A stretch of DNA of 51,571 bases from Thermoclostridium sp. (GTDB taxonomy: Bacteria; Bacillota; Clostridia; DSM-8532), in contig JAGOJH010000007.1 of the NCBI GenBank assembly GCA_017995215.1, positions 1-51,571 on the forward strand, written 5' to 3'. Under the pieces are notes generated by a model. The model was not told the DNA's origin. It was given only the letters and a program-made list of their open reading frames with translations, and searched no databases. Numbering within the stretch: the stretch's first letter is position 1; each line of letters begins with the position of its first letter. Of the stretch, positions 8,991-18,380 are shown in pieces. The translations under genes were made by a program, and so were the position numbers.

Positions 8991-9701
8991 TTACAGCGGT
9001 ATGGCATTGATTCCAATTTCACCCCGAACCTGAAATGAAGATACATAATTACGCATCTGGCGATTGGGTTCATCATGAAACTGAACAGCCGCTTTCCCGG
9101 TATACCCACCCTTTACGGCGTCGGTATCCCTGTACTGCTGCAAAACGTATTTTTTGGAACCTGCAATCAGTTCTCCAATTTCTCGGATATCGGAATCATC
9201 CAGCTGAGGGCAGAAGGTGGTTCTGAATTCGTAGTCCGCGTCGCCTTCCCTCAGCAATTTCATGCTTTCGAGCAGGGCTTGCTCGTTAACTTCTGATCGG
9301 CAGATTTCATGGTATTTCTTCATTGGGGCTTTGACATCCATGGCGACGTAGTCTACCAGGTTTTTATCAAAAAGCTTCTTAAGAACCTCCGGTCGGGTCC
9401 CATTTGTATCCAGTTTGACCAGGAACCCCATGTCCTTTACCTTTTCAATGAAGCCTTCCAGATCGGGCTGGAGGGTAGGTTCACCCCCGGTAACCACAAC
9501 GCCGTCGAGGAATTTTCTCCTTCGCTGCAAAAACGCAAAAACTTCATCTTCTTTCTGGTATGGATCATGTCCACGCTGTCCCACAAGACAACGGTTGTGG
9601 CAGAATACACAGTTCATATTGCAGCCCTGCGTAAACACAGTTGCTGCAAGCTTACCCGGATAATCCACCAGGGATTGCCTGACAATACCGGCAATTTTCA
9701 T
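8991..9701 (-). CDS. nrdG: anaerobic ribonucleotide reductase activating protein (radical SAM)
   Basis: Radical-SAM activase that installs the glycyl radical on NrdD. The cluster motif CNMNCVFC (CxxxCxxC) begins at residue 27 counted from the chosen start, followed by VTGGEPTLQ, the usual GGE motif. ATG at 9701 (MKIAGIVRQ) is preferred over the ATG at 9722 because GGAGG lies 8 bases before it and because homologues start at that point. It follows nrdD by about 30 bases and ends before a terminator, so the two form an operon. Length, 236 residues, suits the longer clostridial form of NrdG. Confidence 0.94.
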   Translation of the reverse strand: MKIAGIVRQSLVDYPGKLAATVFTQGCNMNCVFCHNRCLVGQRGHDPYQKEDEVFAFLQRRRKFLDGVVVTGGEPTLQPDLEGFIEKVKDMGFLVKLDTNGTRPEVLKKLFDKNLVDYVAMDVKAPMKKYHEICRSEVNEQALLESMKLLREGDADYEFRTTFCPQLDDSDIREIGELIAGSKKYVLQQYRDTDAVKGGYTGKAAVQFHDEPNRQMRNYVSSFQVRGEIGINAIPL

Positions 9702-9732
9702 CTTCCGCGCCTCCGTACACATCTTTTGTAAC

Positions 9733-11826
9733 TTACGAAACCTTATCTTTTATGACAAACTTGCGGCGATTGAAGTATTCTTCCTTTTTCCCCTTATGGA
9801 AATTGGACACAGGCCGTAAATAACCGGTTACCCTGGACCACACCTCGGTTTCCCCGCCGCATTGGGGGCATGTAAAATGCTCACCACTGATATAGCCGTG
9901 GTTGTTGCATACTGAGAAAGTAGGCGTAATGGAAATATAGGGCATTTTATAGTTTTCAAAGCAGCGCTTGATGATGCTGCGGCATACTTCGGTATCCTGT
10001 ATGCTCTCCCCCAGGTACAGATGCTGAACCGTACCGCCGGTATACAGGGACTGAAGCTCATCCTGCAGCTCCATCATCTCAAAGATATCGTCGGTGAAGC
10101 CGACAGGCAGCTGTGTTGAGTTTGTGTAATAGGGCACCTCTTCCCCTGCCGTGTAAATGTCGGGATACTTTGCCTTGTCCATACGGGCCAGGCGGTATGA
10201 GGCACCTTCTGCAGGAGTGGCTTCCAGGTTGTAGAAGTTGCCGGTCTCCTTTTGAAACCCTACCATGATCTCCCTGAGGTATTGCATGATTTCAATGGCA
10301 AATTCCTGCCCTTCACTGGTGGTGATATCTTTTCCCATGAAGTTGACAAGAGCTTCATTCATGCCGACAATACCGATGGTGTTGAAATGATTGTACCAGT
10401 ACTGTCCTGTCCTTTCCTTGACATGGCGCAGCAGATGGGTGGTATAAGGATACAGCCCCTTTTCTGATTGTTGCTCGATTATTTTTCTTTTGATTTCAAG
10501 GGAGGTTTTGCCAATACTGGCCATGTGATAGAGCCTTTTTTTGAATTCATCCTTTGTTTTGCTTAAATAGCCAATTCGGGGCAGATTAATGGTGTATACC
10601 CCAATGGATCCGGTGAGGGGATTGCTGCCGAAAAGACCTCCGCCACGTTTGCGCAGCTGGCCAACATCCAGGCGCAGACGGCAGCACATGGAAACAGCGT
10701 CTTCAGGGGATAAATCAGAATTCACATAATTTGCGAAATAAGGAATGCCGTATTTGCAGGTTATCTTCATGAAGGCTTCCACCGCAGGGCTTTCCCAGTC
10801 AAAATCACGGGTGATGTTGATGGTGGGGATGGGGAATGTAAATACCCTGCCTTTGGCATCGCCTTCGAGCATGACCTCGCAGAAAGCCTGATTGAAAAGG
10901 TCCATTTCCTGCTGAAAATCGCCGTACTTATCATTGGTAAATTGCCCGCCGGATATCACAGGCTCGTCTTTAAGTGTTTTAGGTATCTTTATGTCAAAGG
11001 TCAGGTTGGAAAAGGGGCATTGGAAACCAACCCTGGTAGGAACATTGATGTTGAAAATGAATTCCTGGATGCATTGTTTCACCTGATTGTAGGTCATGTT
11101 GTCATAGCGGATGAACGGTGCACAATAGGTGTCGAAGGAAGACCATGCCTGTGCCCCCGCTGTTTCACCCTGGGTACTGAAGGTGTAGTTGACCAGTTGC
11201 CCCAGAAGGCTTCTCAAGTGCTTTGGTGGTTTGCTTTCAACCTTTCCGGGAACGCCGCCGAAACCATCCGTTAGAACCTGTCGGATGTCCCAGCCTGCGC
11301 AATAGGGCCCGAAGAAACCGAGATCGTGGATATGGCAGTCTCCATTTTCATGGGCATTGCGAACTTCATCGGGATAAACCTCATGCAGCCAGTACTTTTT
11401 TGTGAAAGCTTCGCGGACATAATTGTTCAAACCATTGACGCTTTTCTGGGTGTTTGCGTTCTCTTTGATCTGCCAGTCATTTTCCCCCAGATAATTGGTG
11501 AACATGTCGATGGTAGCCCCAATCAACGCATTGATCTCTCTGGCACCTTTTCTTTTTTCCCGGTATAATATGTACGCTTTTGCTGTTTGGGCATGCCCGT
11601 TCTCAATAAGGACGTACTCAACGAGGTCCTGGATTTGTTCTACATCGGGTGTTTGATTGGAAAATTTCTCATTTGCAAGTCTTACAACTTCGTCGGTAAG
11701 CTTTTGTGCCGTGTTGAAATCTTTCCCTCCGCAGGCAACTGCGGCTTTAAAGATTGCAGAACTGATTTTTTCGGGAGTGAACTTTTCTACGCTTCCATCC
11801 CTCTTTCGTATCTTCTCCAGCATCAT
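9733..11826 (-). CDS. nrdD: anaerobic (class III) ribonucleoside-triphosphate reductase
   Basis: Glycyl-radical enzyme that reduces ribonucleotides for DNA synthesis without oxygen. An N-terminal ATP-cone (IRKRDGSVEKFTPEKI, for dATP/ATP control) is followed by the reductase barrel. The C-terminus has a zinc ribbon (CNNHGYISG...FTCPQCG) and the radical site RVTGYLRPV, with the radical glycine about residue 668. The start at 11826 (ATGATG) is chosen because GGGAGG lies 5 bases upstream; the longer ATG at 11862 would place the N-terminus inside the promoter. About 697 residues, normal for the family. Likely repressed by NrdR, given the box in its promoter. Confidence 0.95.
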   Translation of the reverse strand: MMLEKIRKRDGSVEKFTPEKISSAIFKAAVACGGKDFNTAQKLTDEVVRLANEKFSNQTPDVEQIQDLVEYVLIENGHAQTAKAYILYREKRKGAREINALIGATIDMFTNYLGENDWQIKENANTQKSVNGLNNYVREAFTKKYWLHEVYPDEVRNAHENGDCHIHDLGFFGPYCAGWDIRQVLTDGFGGVPGKVESKPPKHLRSLLGQLVNYTFSTQGETAGAQAWSSFDTYCAPFIRYDNMTYNQVKQCIQEFIFNINVPTRVGFQCPFSNLTFDIKIPKTLKDEPVISGGQFTNDKYGDFQQEMDLFNQAFCEVMLEGDAKGRVFTFPIPTINITRDFDWESPAVEAFMKITCKYGIPYFANYVNSDLSPEDAVSMCCRLRLDVGQLRKRGGGLFGSNPLTGSIGVYTINLPRIGYLSKTKDEFKKRLYHMASIGKTSLEIKRKIIEQQSEKGLYPYTTHLLRHVKERTGQYWYNHFNTIGIVGMNEALVNFMGKDITTSEGQEFAIEIMQYLREIMVGFQKETGNFYNLEATPAEGASYRLARMDKAKYPDIYTAGEEVPYYTNSTQLPVGFTDDIFEMMELQDELQSLYTGGTVQHLYLGESIQDTEVCRSIIKRCFENYKMPYISITPTFSVCNNHGYISGEHFTCPQCGGETEVWSRVTGYLRPVSNFHKGKKEEYFNRRKFVIKDKVS

Positions 11827-11864
11827 GAGTGCCTCCCAATTGCTCTCTACATCTTGATGCAATC

Positions 11865-11894
11865 ATACTATCATAATACAATATATAGTGTCAA
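11865..11894 (-). promoter_or_regulatory. nrdD promoter with overlapping NrdR box
   Basis: On the minus strand TTGACA (11894-11889), 18 bases, then TAGTAT (11870-11865), about 40 bases before the nrdD start. The plus-strand 16-mer ATACAATATATAGTGT at 11876-11891 differs by only a couple of bases from the published NrdR consensus ACACwATATATwGTGT and covers the -35 and half of the spacer, so a bound repressor would block polymerase. NrdR boxes usually come in pairs about three helix turns apart; I could not find a convincing second copy. Confidence 0.7.
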
Positions 11895-12142
11895 TTGGAA
11901 AAGTGGAAATTTTTTTGTGCATATTGACCAAATACAGTATCTGCAATGGTTCTGAGATTTGGTTAATTTTTCGACATATTTCCCCATGCGAAAAGGAGCA
12001 CAATGGATCATTTTTTAGGTGAACCTGCTGTTTTTGCGGTAGCAATAGATTTACTGGTTTTTTTCGGATGAGAATACCAATTTTCAGACTATCAACTAAG
12101 AATCTCAGATCAGGATGTTAAGGTTTATAACTAAGCATCATT

Positions 12143-12169
12143 AAAAAAGCTGGAGTTTTTTCTCCAGCT
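12143..12169 (-). terminator. terminator after the 296-residue GNAT gene
   Basis: Perfect 8-bp stem AGCTGGAG/CTCCAGCT with a six-base loop. On the minus strand it is followed by six Ts. It lies about 60 bases past the stop at 12227. The rest of 11895-12226 shows no gene. Confidence 0.85.
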
Positions 12170-12226
12170 CTTTAACCTGCTTATCTGTTCTCAGTGCTTG
12201 AACCGCCACACAAGCTTGTTGCCTGG

Positions 12227-13117
12227 TTACTTTTTAAGCCATATGGTCGATGAGGCAAAAGGACGCAGCCCGATACTGTAATAAAACTGTTGTGAGGAGC
12301 CTACGTAAGCCACTTTTGCACCCAGCTCGCCTACCCTGCGGATGCCTTCCAGGACAGCTGCCTTGCCCATCCCCTTTTTACGGTAATCAGGGTCTGTAGC
12401 CACTGGTTCTATCACAGCGAAGCCAGCCCTGGGATCATACCACATGCCGCAATAGGAAACAAAATTTCCATCTGGCGCAACCACCGCCACCTTCAGGTTC
12501 AGATCCACATTGGGCCGAACCATCTCATTATGGGCCGCTTCTTCCTTCTCCTTTGTAAACTGGAATGGACCCTCACCATTCAGCTCATGGTTAAAACCCT
12601 TCCATAACACACGAAGGTACCGATACAGATCATAGGTCTGCTTCATTGTGGTAATACGAAATCCTTCCGGTAATTCATAGTCTGTAGAAGTTTCATCCAG
12701 ATAAAAGGCCGCATCATATTCTCTGTTTGGCGTAGCGACGTAACCCAAACCAGCTGCAACACCCTGGAAGAATAAATCCAGATCGGAGATAACAACAGTA
12801 GATTTCCCTTCATTTGCCAGGTTATCCTTCGCATATAGCAGCATTTGCTTTTTTAAAAATGCATATTGAGGCAACGCCAAACAATAGCAGTCACCAATAA
12901 CGGTGTCAAAGGTAGCCACACCAACAACTTCGTCGTGGTCTTCCCACAAGCCGATTTTACCGACGGCAGATTTGTTCAGCCCGAGATGGGTGATCATCCA
13001 ATCCCACCTTACATATGTAAACTCGGCATATCCCAGTTTGATAAAAAATTCCCTGACCTTGAAATAGTCTTCGGTAATACCCGCCTGCGCGTTATAATTC
13101 CTAAAATGGATCGCCAT
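12227..13117 (-). CDS. GNAT family N-acetyltransferase
   Basis: A 296-residue protein. The C-terminal half is a clear GNAT domain: VAVVAPDGNFVSYCGMW, then AVIEPVATDPDYRKKGMGKA, where RKKGMG is the acetyl-CoA binding loop, and FYYSIGLRPF at the end. The N-terminal half has a weaker, possibly second, GNAT-like fold (VGVATFDTVIGDCY), so this may be a double-domain member. It is transcribed alone, ending at a good terminator. Substrate unknown. Confidence 0.85.
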   Translation of the reverse strand: MAIHFRNYNAQAGITEDYFKVREFFIKLGYAEFTYVRWDWMITHLGLNKSAVGKIGLWEDHDEVVGVATFDTVIGDCYCLALPQYAFLKKQMLLYAKDNLANEGKSTVVISDLDLFFQGVAAGLGYVATPNREYDAAFYLDETSTDYELPEGFRITTMKQTYDLYRYLRVLWKGFNHELNGEGPFQFTKEKEEAAHNEMVRPNVDLNLKVAVVAPDGNFVSYCGMWYDPRAGFAVIEPVATDPDYRKKGMGKAAVLEGIRRVGELGAKVAYVGSSQQFYYSIGLRPFASSTIWLKK

Positions 13118-13232
13118 ATCATCACTCCCTTTATTATCATCATAACATTGGATGAAGGAATTTTATATGCCGACTTTATTTTATACCTGTTTTTTATCCG
13201 GTTCAGGTATGCGATTATGATAAATAACCGAA

Positions 13233-14996
13233 TTAATCCTTATGAGGCGGAACAACTTTTTCGTAATGAACAATTCCCCTGTCAGCGTCCACTGTTACCA
13301 CTGATCCGCTCTTTAGAATACTCAATGCATTCTGGGCACCTGTGATGACGGGTTTATCCAGAGCCATTCCAACAGTTGCCGCATGACTGTTTACCCCGCT
13401 TTCTTCGACGATGATGGCGGAAGCTTTCTTAATCAGCGGCATCATGTCATTGGTCGTGAAAGGTACCACCAGAATGTTTCCCTCGGAAAACCTTCCGATT
13501 ACCTCTTCATAGGTTCTGCCAACACAAAGCTCGCCCGTAACAACACCTTTACCAATACCGGTCCCATTCACCAGCACTCTTCCCACCAAATGAACCTTTA
13601 AAATATTCGTGGTACCGCTGACCCCTACTGGGATACCGGCAGTGATGACCGTTAAATCCCCATTTTTGACCAGACCAGATTCCAGTGCCTTTTCCACGCC
13701 CATTTCAAACATCTCATCGGTAGAGGTAGCCTCCTGAACCAGATAGGGAAGCACACCCCAGGATAAGGATAACTGGCGCTGAACCTTTGGGCTTACGGTT
13801 GTTGCGATGATTGGGCAGTCCGGTCTGAATCGTGAAATCATCCTGGCTGTATGTCCGGATTTTGTGACCGTAATAATTGCAGAGGCCTTTAAATCCATCG
13901 CAGTTGTACAGGTGGCATGGCTGATAGCATTGGTGATGGTGGGCATCATTTCAAACTGCGCGCCGACGAATCTTTTACGGTAATCCATCGCAGTTTCAGC
14001 CTTTTCAGCGATTCTTGACATAGTCTCCAGAGTTTCCACCGGGTATTTTCCCGAGGCTGTTTCACCAGAAAGCATGATGCAGCTGGTACCGTCATAAATC
14101 GCATTGGCAACATCGCTGGCCTCTGCTCGTGTAGGCCTGGGATTACGTATCATCGAATCCAGCATTTGTGTGGCCGTGATAACGGGTTTCCCGTTTCTAT
14201 AGCATTTCTCGATAAGCATTTTTTGTACAATAGGAACCTCTTCCACCGGAATCTCGACCCCTAAATCGCCTCTTGCGACCATGATGCCATCGGAAATCAT
14301 GATAATTTCATCAATATTTTGTATCCCCTGACGGTTCTCTATTTTTGAAATGACCTTTATCTCTTGTCCGCCGTTCTTTTCCAAAACTCTCTTTATTTCG
14401 GCCACATCATCGGCTTTTCTAACGAAGGATGCTGCGATAAAGTCGTAATCGTTTTCAATTCCGAATTGGATGTCTTCAATATCCTGCTGGGTAATAGACG
14501 GCAGATGAATATCCGCTCCGGGAACATTGATCCCCTTGTTGTTTCCCAACCTGCCCCCGTTTAGAACAATGCAATGGATGTCGGATTCATAAATGTCTTG
14601 AACCTTCAACTCGATTAAGCCGTCATCGATCAGAATATGGCTTCCTTTCTGAACGTCTCTAAAAAGCTCCTTGTATGTGATGGATACGCTCAGATCATTA
14701 CCTTCAATGTCCTGTGCAGTCAGAATAAAACTTTGACCGGCTTTCAACAGCACCTGATCGCCTTTTAACCGGCCTGTTCTGATCTCCGGTCCTTTCGTAT
14801 CCAATAAGAGTGCAATAGGTCGGCCAACATCTGCAGCCACTTTTTTCAATAACTCTATTCTCTTTTTATGCTCCTGATGAGAACCATGCGAGAAATTCGT
14901 TCTGGCTACATCCATGCCTGACAGTACAAGCTTCTTCATTATTTCTTCATTGTCACAGGCTGGCCCCAGCGTGCATATTATTTTTGTTTTTCTCAT
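13233..14996 (-). CDS. pyk: pyruvate kinase with C-terminal PEP-utilising domain
   Basis: Converts PEP and ADP to pyruvate and ATP in glycolysis. Family motifs are complete: TKIICTLGPA at the start, MDVARTNFSHG, VISKIENRQG, GIMVARGDLGVEIP and ATQMLDSM. After the usual end near residue 475 there is an extra domain of about 110 residues (VLVNGTGIGKGVVTG... SGVNSHAATVGMALD) related to the mobile phosphohistidine domain of PEP synthases, the form known from Bacillus/Geobacillus and many clostridial enzymes. Its SHAA histidine is present. Total length 587 matches the long form. GGAGG stands before the ATG. It lies downstream of another PEP-binding protein gene, 198 bases away. Confidence 0.96.
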   Translation of the reverse strand: MRKTKIICTLGPACDNEEIMKKLVLSGMDVARTNFSHGSHQEHKKRIELLKKVAADVGRPIALLLDTKGPEIRTGRLKGDQVLLKAGQSFILTAQDIEGNDLSVSITYKELFRDVQKGSHILIDDGLIELKVQDIYESDIHCIVLNGGRLGNNKGINVPGADIHLPSITQQDIEDIQFGIENDYDFIAASFVRKADDVAEIKRVLEKNGGQEIKVISKIENRQGIQNIDEIIMISDGIMVARGDLGVEIPVEEVPIVQKMLIEKCYRNGKPVITATQMLDSMIRNPRPTRAEASDVANAIYDGTSCIMLSGETASGKYPVETLETMSRIAEKAETAMDYRKRFVGAQFEMMPTITNAISHATCTTAMDLKASAIITVTKSGHTARMISRFRPDCPIIATTVSPKVQRQLSLSWGVLPYLVQEATSTDEMFEMGVEKALESGLVKNGDLTVITAGIPVGVSGTTNILKVHLVGRVLVNGTGIGKGVVTGELCVGRTYEEVIGRFSEGNILVVPFTTNDMMPLIKKASAIIVEESGVNSHAATVGMALDKPVITGAQNALSILKSGSVVTVDADRGIVHYEKVVPPHKD

Positions 14997-15194
14997 CGTT
15001 CAACCTCCATTTATTACGAAACATAACGAAACATCAATATATGAATATAATGAGGCAAAGATTTACCTCACGCGTCCTATAGTATTCAAGCAAAAAAAAA
15101 CAAGCGAGTCAAGTGTACGCTCAGTTAACCTTTAATCTAACAGATCCGTGTTACTCTCCGTTGTTGTATGCCTTTGCGAACAGATACAGTGTAT

Positions 15195-18100
15195 CTATTT
15201 CTTCGGCAGAAGCTGTGCGGGTTCACTGATATGATTGATTTTCATTGCAAAGGAATCCCTGTTGCGGATATCTTCATCGGTAACCAGATGAACATCCAGC
15301 ATTTTGTCCATCTGATACCCTGTTTTCATATGGTTCATCTCTGCAAGGCTGACACTCCAGCCTTCCAGCCAGTTCTCCAGAAGCTGCCTTTGGTGGTTGT
15401 CTCCAATAAAATGAATGATCAAATCGATGTCGCTTCCGGGGCCGGCATTGCCATTACTGGTGCTTCCAATAAGATAGACGTCCTTCACCCCAAATGCAAC
15501 GTAATCCATTCGGGCAACAATCTGCTCCGCCATATGGTAGCGCCAGCGCCAGGCCTTTTCTTCCCCGGTATAATCTCCGTATTCAATTGGCTTTACCGGT
15601 TGATGAATTTTTATCGGGTGGGGGGTTAAAAAGCCCAAAGCATTCTCCAGCTCCGCATTCATTGCAATGCACAGCGTAAACCCATGAGAGGTATTGGGAA
15701 CATCGATGACCTTGACCACATGCTCATATTGTTGATATTCCGGAAGAAGCTTTCCAAGAATATTATCAGATTTAGTCAGATACCTCTCGCAGAACTGGTT
15801 CTCCGGATCATCCGGGTATAGCGGCAAAAACTTGATCCTTGCCTCAACCAGATCCTGAAAAAAGTGTGTTCCAAAAGACAGCTCGGGCATATACCCGGAT
15901 TTTTTCCGGGCAACCTCCAACAAAGCTGCTGTGTTGCAGATGTCGGCATAGGTTACCGAAACACCCAGCTTGATATCTCCGCGGCTTCCCCACCGGCCAG
16001 GGCCTATCAGGATGAATTGTCGCCTGGGGAGCAGAGAATTGATCGAGCCGATAATTCTTCCGATGGCTTTCAGTTCTTCAAGTTCGCTCAGGCTGCCATA
16101 TCCGTCAGGGTCAACATAAACGATATGGGAGATATTCTGAACGAGGCCATTAGAAATATAGCGGTTTGCAGAAAAGATAATATCCTTTTTCGGAATATCC
16201 TGCGGGATAGGAGCGGCCACATCTTCGCCTGCGGAGCTTTGGGGCCTGCATTGCAGCAAGAACAGGCTGCTGCCGTCACAGGCAAACTCAACATCAATGG
16301 GAAAGCCAAGCTTTTCCTTGAGTGTTTTCAGGATGAGCCCGATTTGCCTGATATAGTGGGTTTCTGTGATGACGCCATCAAAGGTGACAACCACATCATC
16401 CTTTCCAAACCGAATGTCGAAAATGTTTGTTTTGCGGATGTGATCGTATTCCGACAGAGATACGATCTTCTCTATGCCTTCTATTTGATCCCCGCATTCT
16501 GCGAGCAGATTTTCAATGTTTACCGTTTCAAAGGTTGCCTGTTCCAGGTTGATAACATCTATCTTTTTCGGGGCATACCTTCTGATTTCCTCAGGGGTGC
16601 TGTTTACACGAATTCCCGGTTGCTGCGGAGAAACCAAAACCGGAAAATCATCGGACAGTCGATCCACAGCCCGGGTACCCAGGCCTGGAACAAAGCGGAT
16701 GAGCCCATCTTCACGCCTGATCCGGGGAGACCACCGATATTCATTATAGCTGAAGGCCACACCGGAAAACAGAGGGAGGAAATATTTACCTGCCCGCTTA
16801 CCCACAACCTCCTGAATCATGATGCCCATTTCCTCATGAATATCCAACAAGCCTCGTTCAGACCTGTATTGAATGGGATCGGGGGAAAAAACCGATGCAT
16901 ACACCTCGATGATCGCATCCTTCAAGGCGTTCAGGCGTTCACTCTTCGCGCCCTGGTTGGCCAAAAACAAGCTTTTATATTTTCCGGAAAAAGCAGCGCC
17001 GATCTGATCTTCAAGGACACTGGAGCTTCTGACGATTATGGGATTATCTCCAAAATCATCCAGTGCAACCGAAAGACTTTTGACCATTTCAGGCGGGAAC
17101 TTTGCGTTTTTCATCAAATGTATGATGTTGGGGTATTCAATGCGAATTTCCTGAAGATTCTTATACTTTTGCTCATTCAGTTCCTCGAGGTTGTTGTATT
17201 GCAGGAACTCTGTACTGCTGTCGGTGGTAACATACCAGGTTTTTGGAATACGAATTGCTTCGAGCAGCGGGTAATTCTGGCTTTCCTTGTCCAACACCTT
17301 TTGTGCAAGAAACAAGCCTGCGCTTTTTCCGCCCAGCTTTCCGCGGCTGCCCAGTGGATAGATGATCCGGCTGCAGATATCGGAAAAATCCGTATAGTTG
17401 ATAAATTTCTTTGCAACATTAATAAACTCCGGCCTGTCAGTAAGGATACGGCTGATAAGTCCAACTGCCAGCCATCTTCCTTTTGGAGAAAACAGCAGCG
17501 GATCTCCTTTTGATCCATTACGGGCGTTCTCGAGCTCTTCAATAATCTGATGAAGCGAAGGATGGATGGACCATATGGCCTTTGCGAGCGGATGAGCCCG
17601 CTCTTCCATCACCCATCTTTGCACCTGTGCGGTCAGTTCGCTGCTTCCGATGTGCTTTTCAGCAAGCCGGAAGGCTCGGTCACTGATCATGGTAATGTCA
17701 CCAATTGGTTCAAGAAGGGTTGGCATATTGGAGTATATGGCTTCTATGTTTTTGGGTACAGGGGCATCGTTCAACACTTCGGAAGCTTCCTGAATTCCCA
17801 GGATAAGCATGTAGTTGATCAGTTTTCTGCATAAATGAAGCAGCAGACTGTGATCGGTATTTTTTAAAAAGTCGATGATGACCTTCCATCCGGAGGAATC
17901 ATTATCTCCGGATGGTTGCATGGGATGATCCCAGCTGTTCATCATCGACTTCATCTGACGGTACACAATCATTTGGCCGATGCGTTCGGCAACTGTTCCA
18001 ATCAGCTTGTGTTCCTTTTCGAGAAAGTATCCTTCCTGTGTTCGGGGCACTTCCCGGATATAGACAACATGGATCGAACCAACCGTTTTTCCTTCCGTTC

Positions 18101-18362
18101 TGATCGCACAGGTCTGTGCAATGGGAGAGGAAATGAAGCCCTCCGTTTGATAGCTGCAGTTGTTGAAAATGATTTCCACGCAGCACAAATCGGGGAATCT
18201 CCATCCTAACGGCAATACCTTTACAATCGCTGAAAAAATTTCTGAAAGGGAAAGGTTACTGTCAGAGATGATCTCGTCGATCATATACAGGCAATTCAAT
18301 TCCTTTTCCCTTTCAATCAGGCTGCTCAGTAAATTGTCCGATGTACCTGCCTTATTCTCCAT
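15195..18362 (-). CDS. PEP synthase-like ATP-grasp protein with C-terminal nucleotidyltransferase domain
   Basis: A 1055-residue cytoplasmic protein. Residues 1-135 look like a GAF-type sensor (EREKELNCLYMIDEIISDS...). About 335-710 is a PEP/pyruvate-binding (PPDK_N) ATP-grasp domain: LGSRGKLGGKSAGL, PIIVRSSSVLEDQIGAAFSG and VEFACDGSSLFLLQCRPQ. A region at 780-870 (FILIGPGRWGSRGDI, FGTHFFQDL) is shared with other stand-alone members. Residues 960-985 hold a Pol-beta-type nucleotidyltransferase signature, GSTSNGNAGPGSDIDLI. The mobile phosphohistidine and PEP-barrel domains of true PEP synthases are absent, so it is unlikely to make PEP by the ordinary route. It starts 18 bases after gdhA and probably shares its transcript. 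Function unknown. Confidence 0.85.
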   Translation of the reverse strand: MENKAGTSDNLLSSLIEREKELNCLYMIDEIISDSNLSLSEIFSAIVKVLPLGWRFPDLCCVEIIFNNCSYQTEGFISSPIAQTCAIRTEGKTVGSIHVVYIREVPRTQEGYFLEKEHKLIGTVAERIGQMIVYRQMKSMMNSWDHPMQPSGDNDSSGWKVIIDFLKNTDHSLLLHLCRKLINYMLILGIQEASEVLNDAPVPKNIEAIYSNMPTLLEPIGDITMISDRAFRLAEKHIGSSELTAQVQRWVMEERAHPLAKAIWSIHPSLHQIIEELENARNGSKGDPLLFSPKGRWLAVGLISRILTDRPEFINVAKKFINYTDFSDICSRIIYPLGSRGKLGGKSAGLFLAQKVLDKESQNYPLLEAIRIPKTWYVTTDSSTEFLQYNNLEELNEQKYKNLQEIRIEYPNIIHLMKNAKFPPEMVKSLSVALDDFGDNPIIVRSSSVLEDQIGAAFSGKYKSLFLANQGAKSERLNALKDAIIEVYASVFSPDPIQYRSERGLLDIHEEMGIMIQEVVGKRAGKYFLPLFSGVAFSYNEYRWSPRIRREDGLIRFVPGLGTRAVDRLSDDFPVLVSPQQPGIRVNSTPEEIRRYAPKKIDVINLEQATFETVNIENLLAECGDQIEGIEKIVSLSEYDHIRKTNIFDIRFGKDDVVVTFDGVITETHYIRQIGLILKTLKEKLGFPIDVEFACDGSSLFLLQCRPQSSAGEDVAAPIPQDIPKKDIIFSANRYISNGLVQNISHIVYVDPDGYGSLSELEELKAIGRIIGSINSLLPRRQFILIGPGRWGSRGDIKLGVSVTYADICNTAALLEVARKKSGYMPELSFGTHFFQDLVEARIKFLPLYPDDPENQFCERYLTKSDNILGKLLPEYQQYEHVVKVIDVPNTSHGFTLCIAMNAELENALGFLTPHPIKIHQPVKPIEYGDYTGEEKAWRWRYHMAEQIVARMDYVAFGVKDVYLIGSTSNGNAGPGSDIDLIIHFIGDNHQRQLLENWLEGWSVSLAEMNHMKTGYQMDKMLDVHLVTDEDIRNRDSFAMKINHISEPAQLLPKK

Positions 18363-18380
18363 TTGGAAGCCCTCCGGAGC

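Noticed and set aside
15864-17513. A 549-codon open frame on the plus strand
   Set aside because: It is antisense to the PEP synthase-like gene, whose motifs are clear, has no ribosome site and its translation matches no family.
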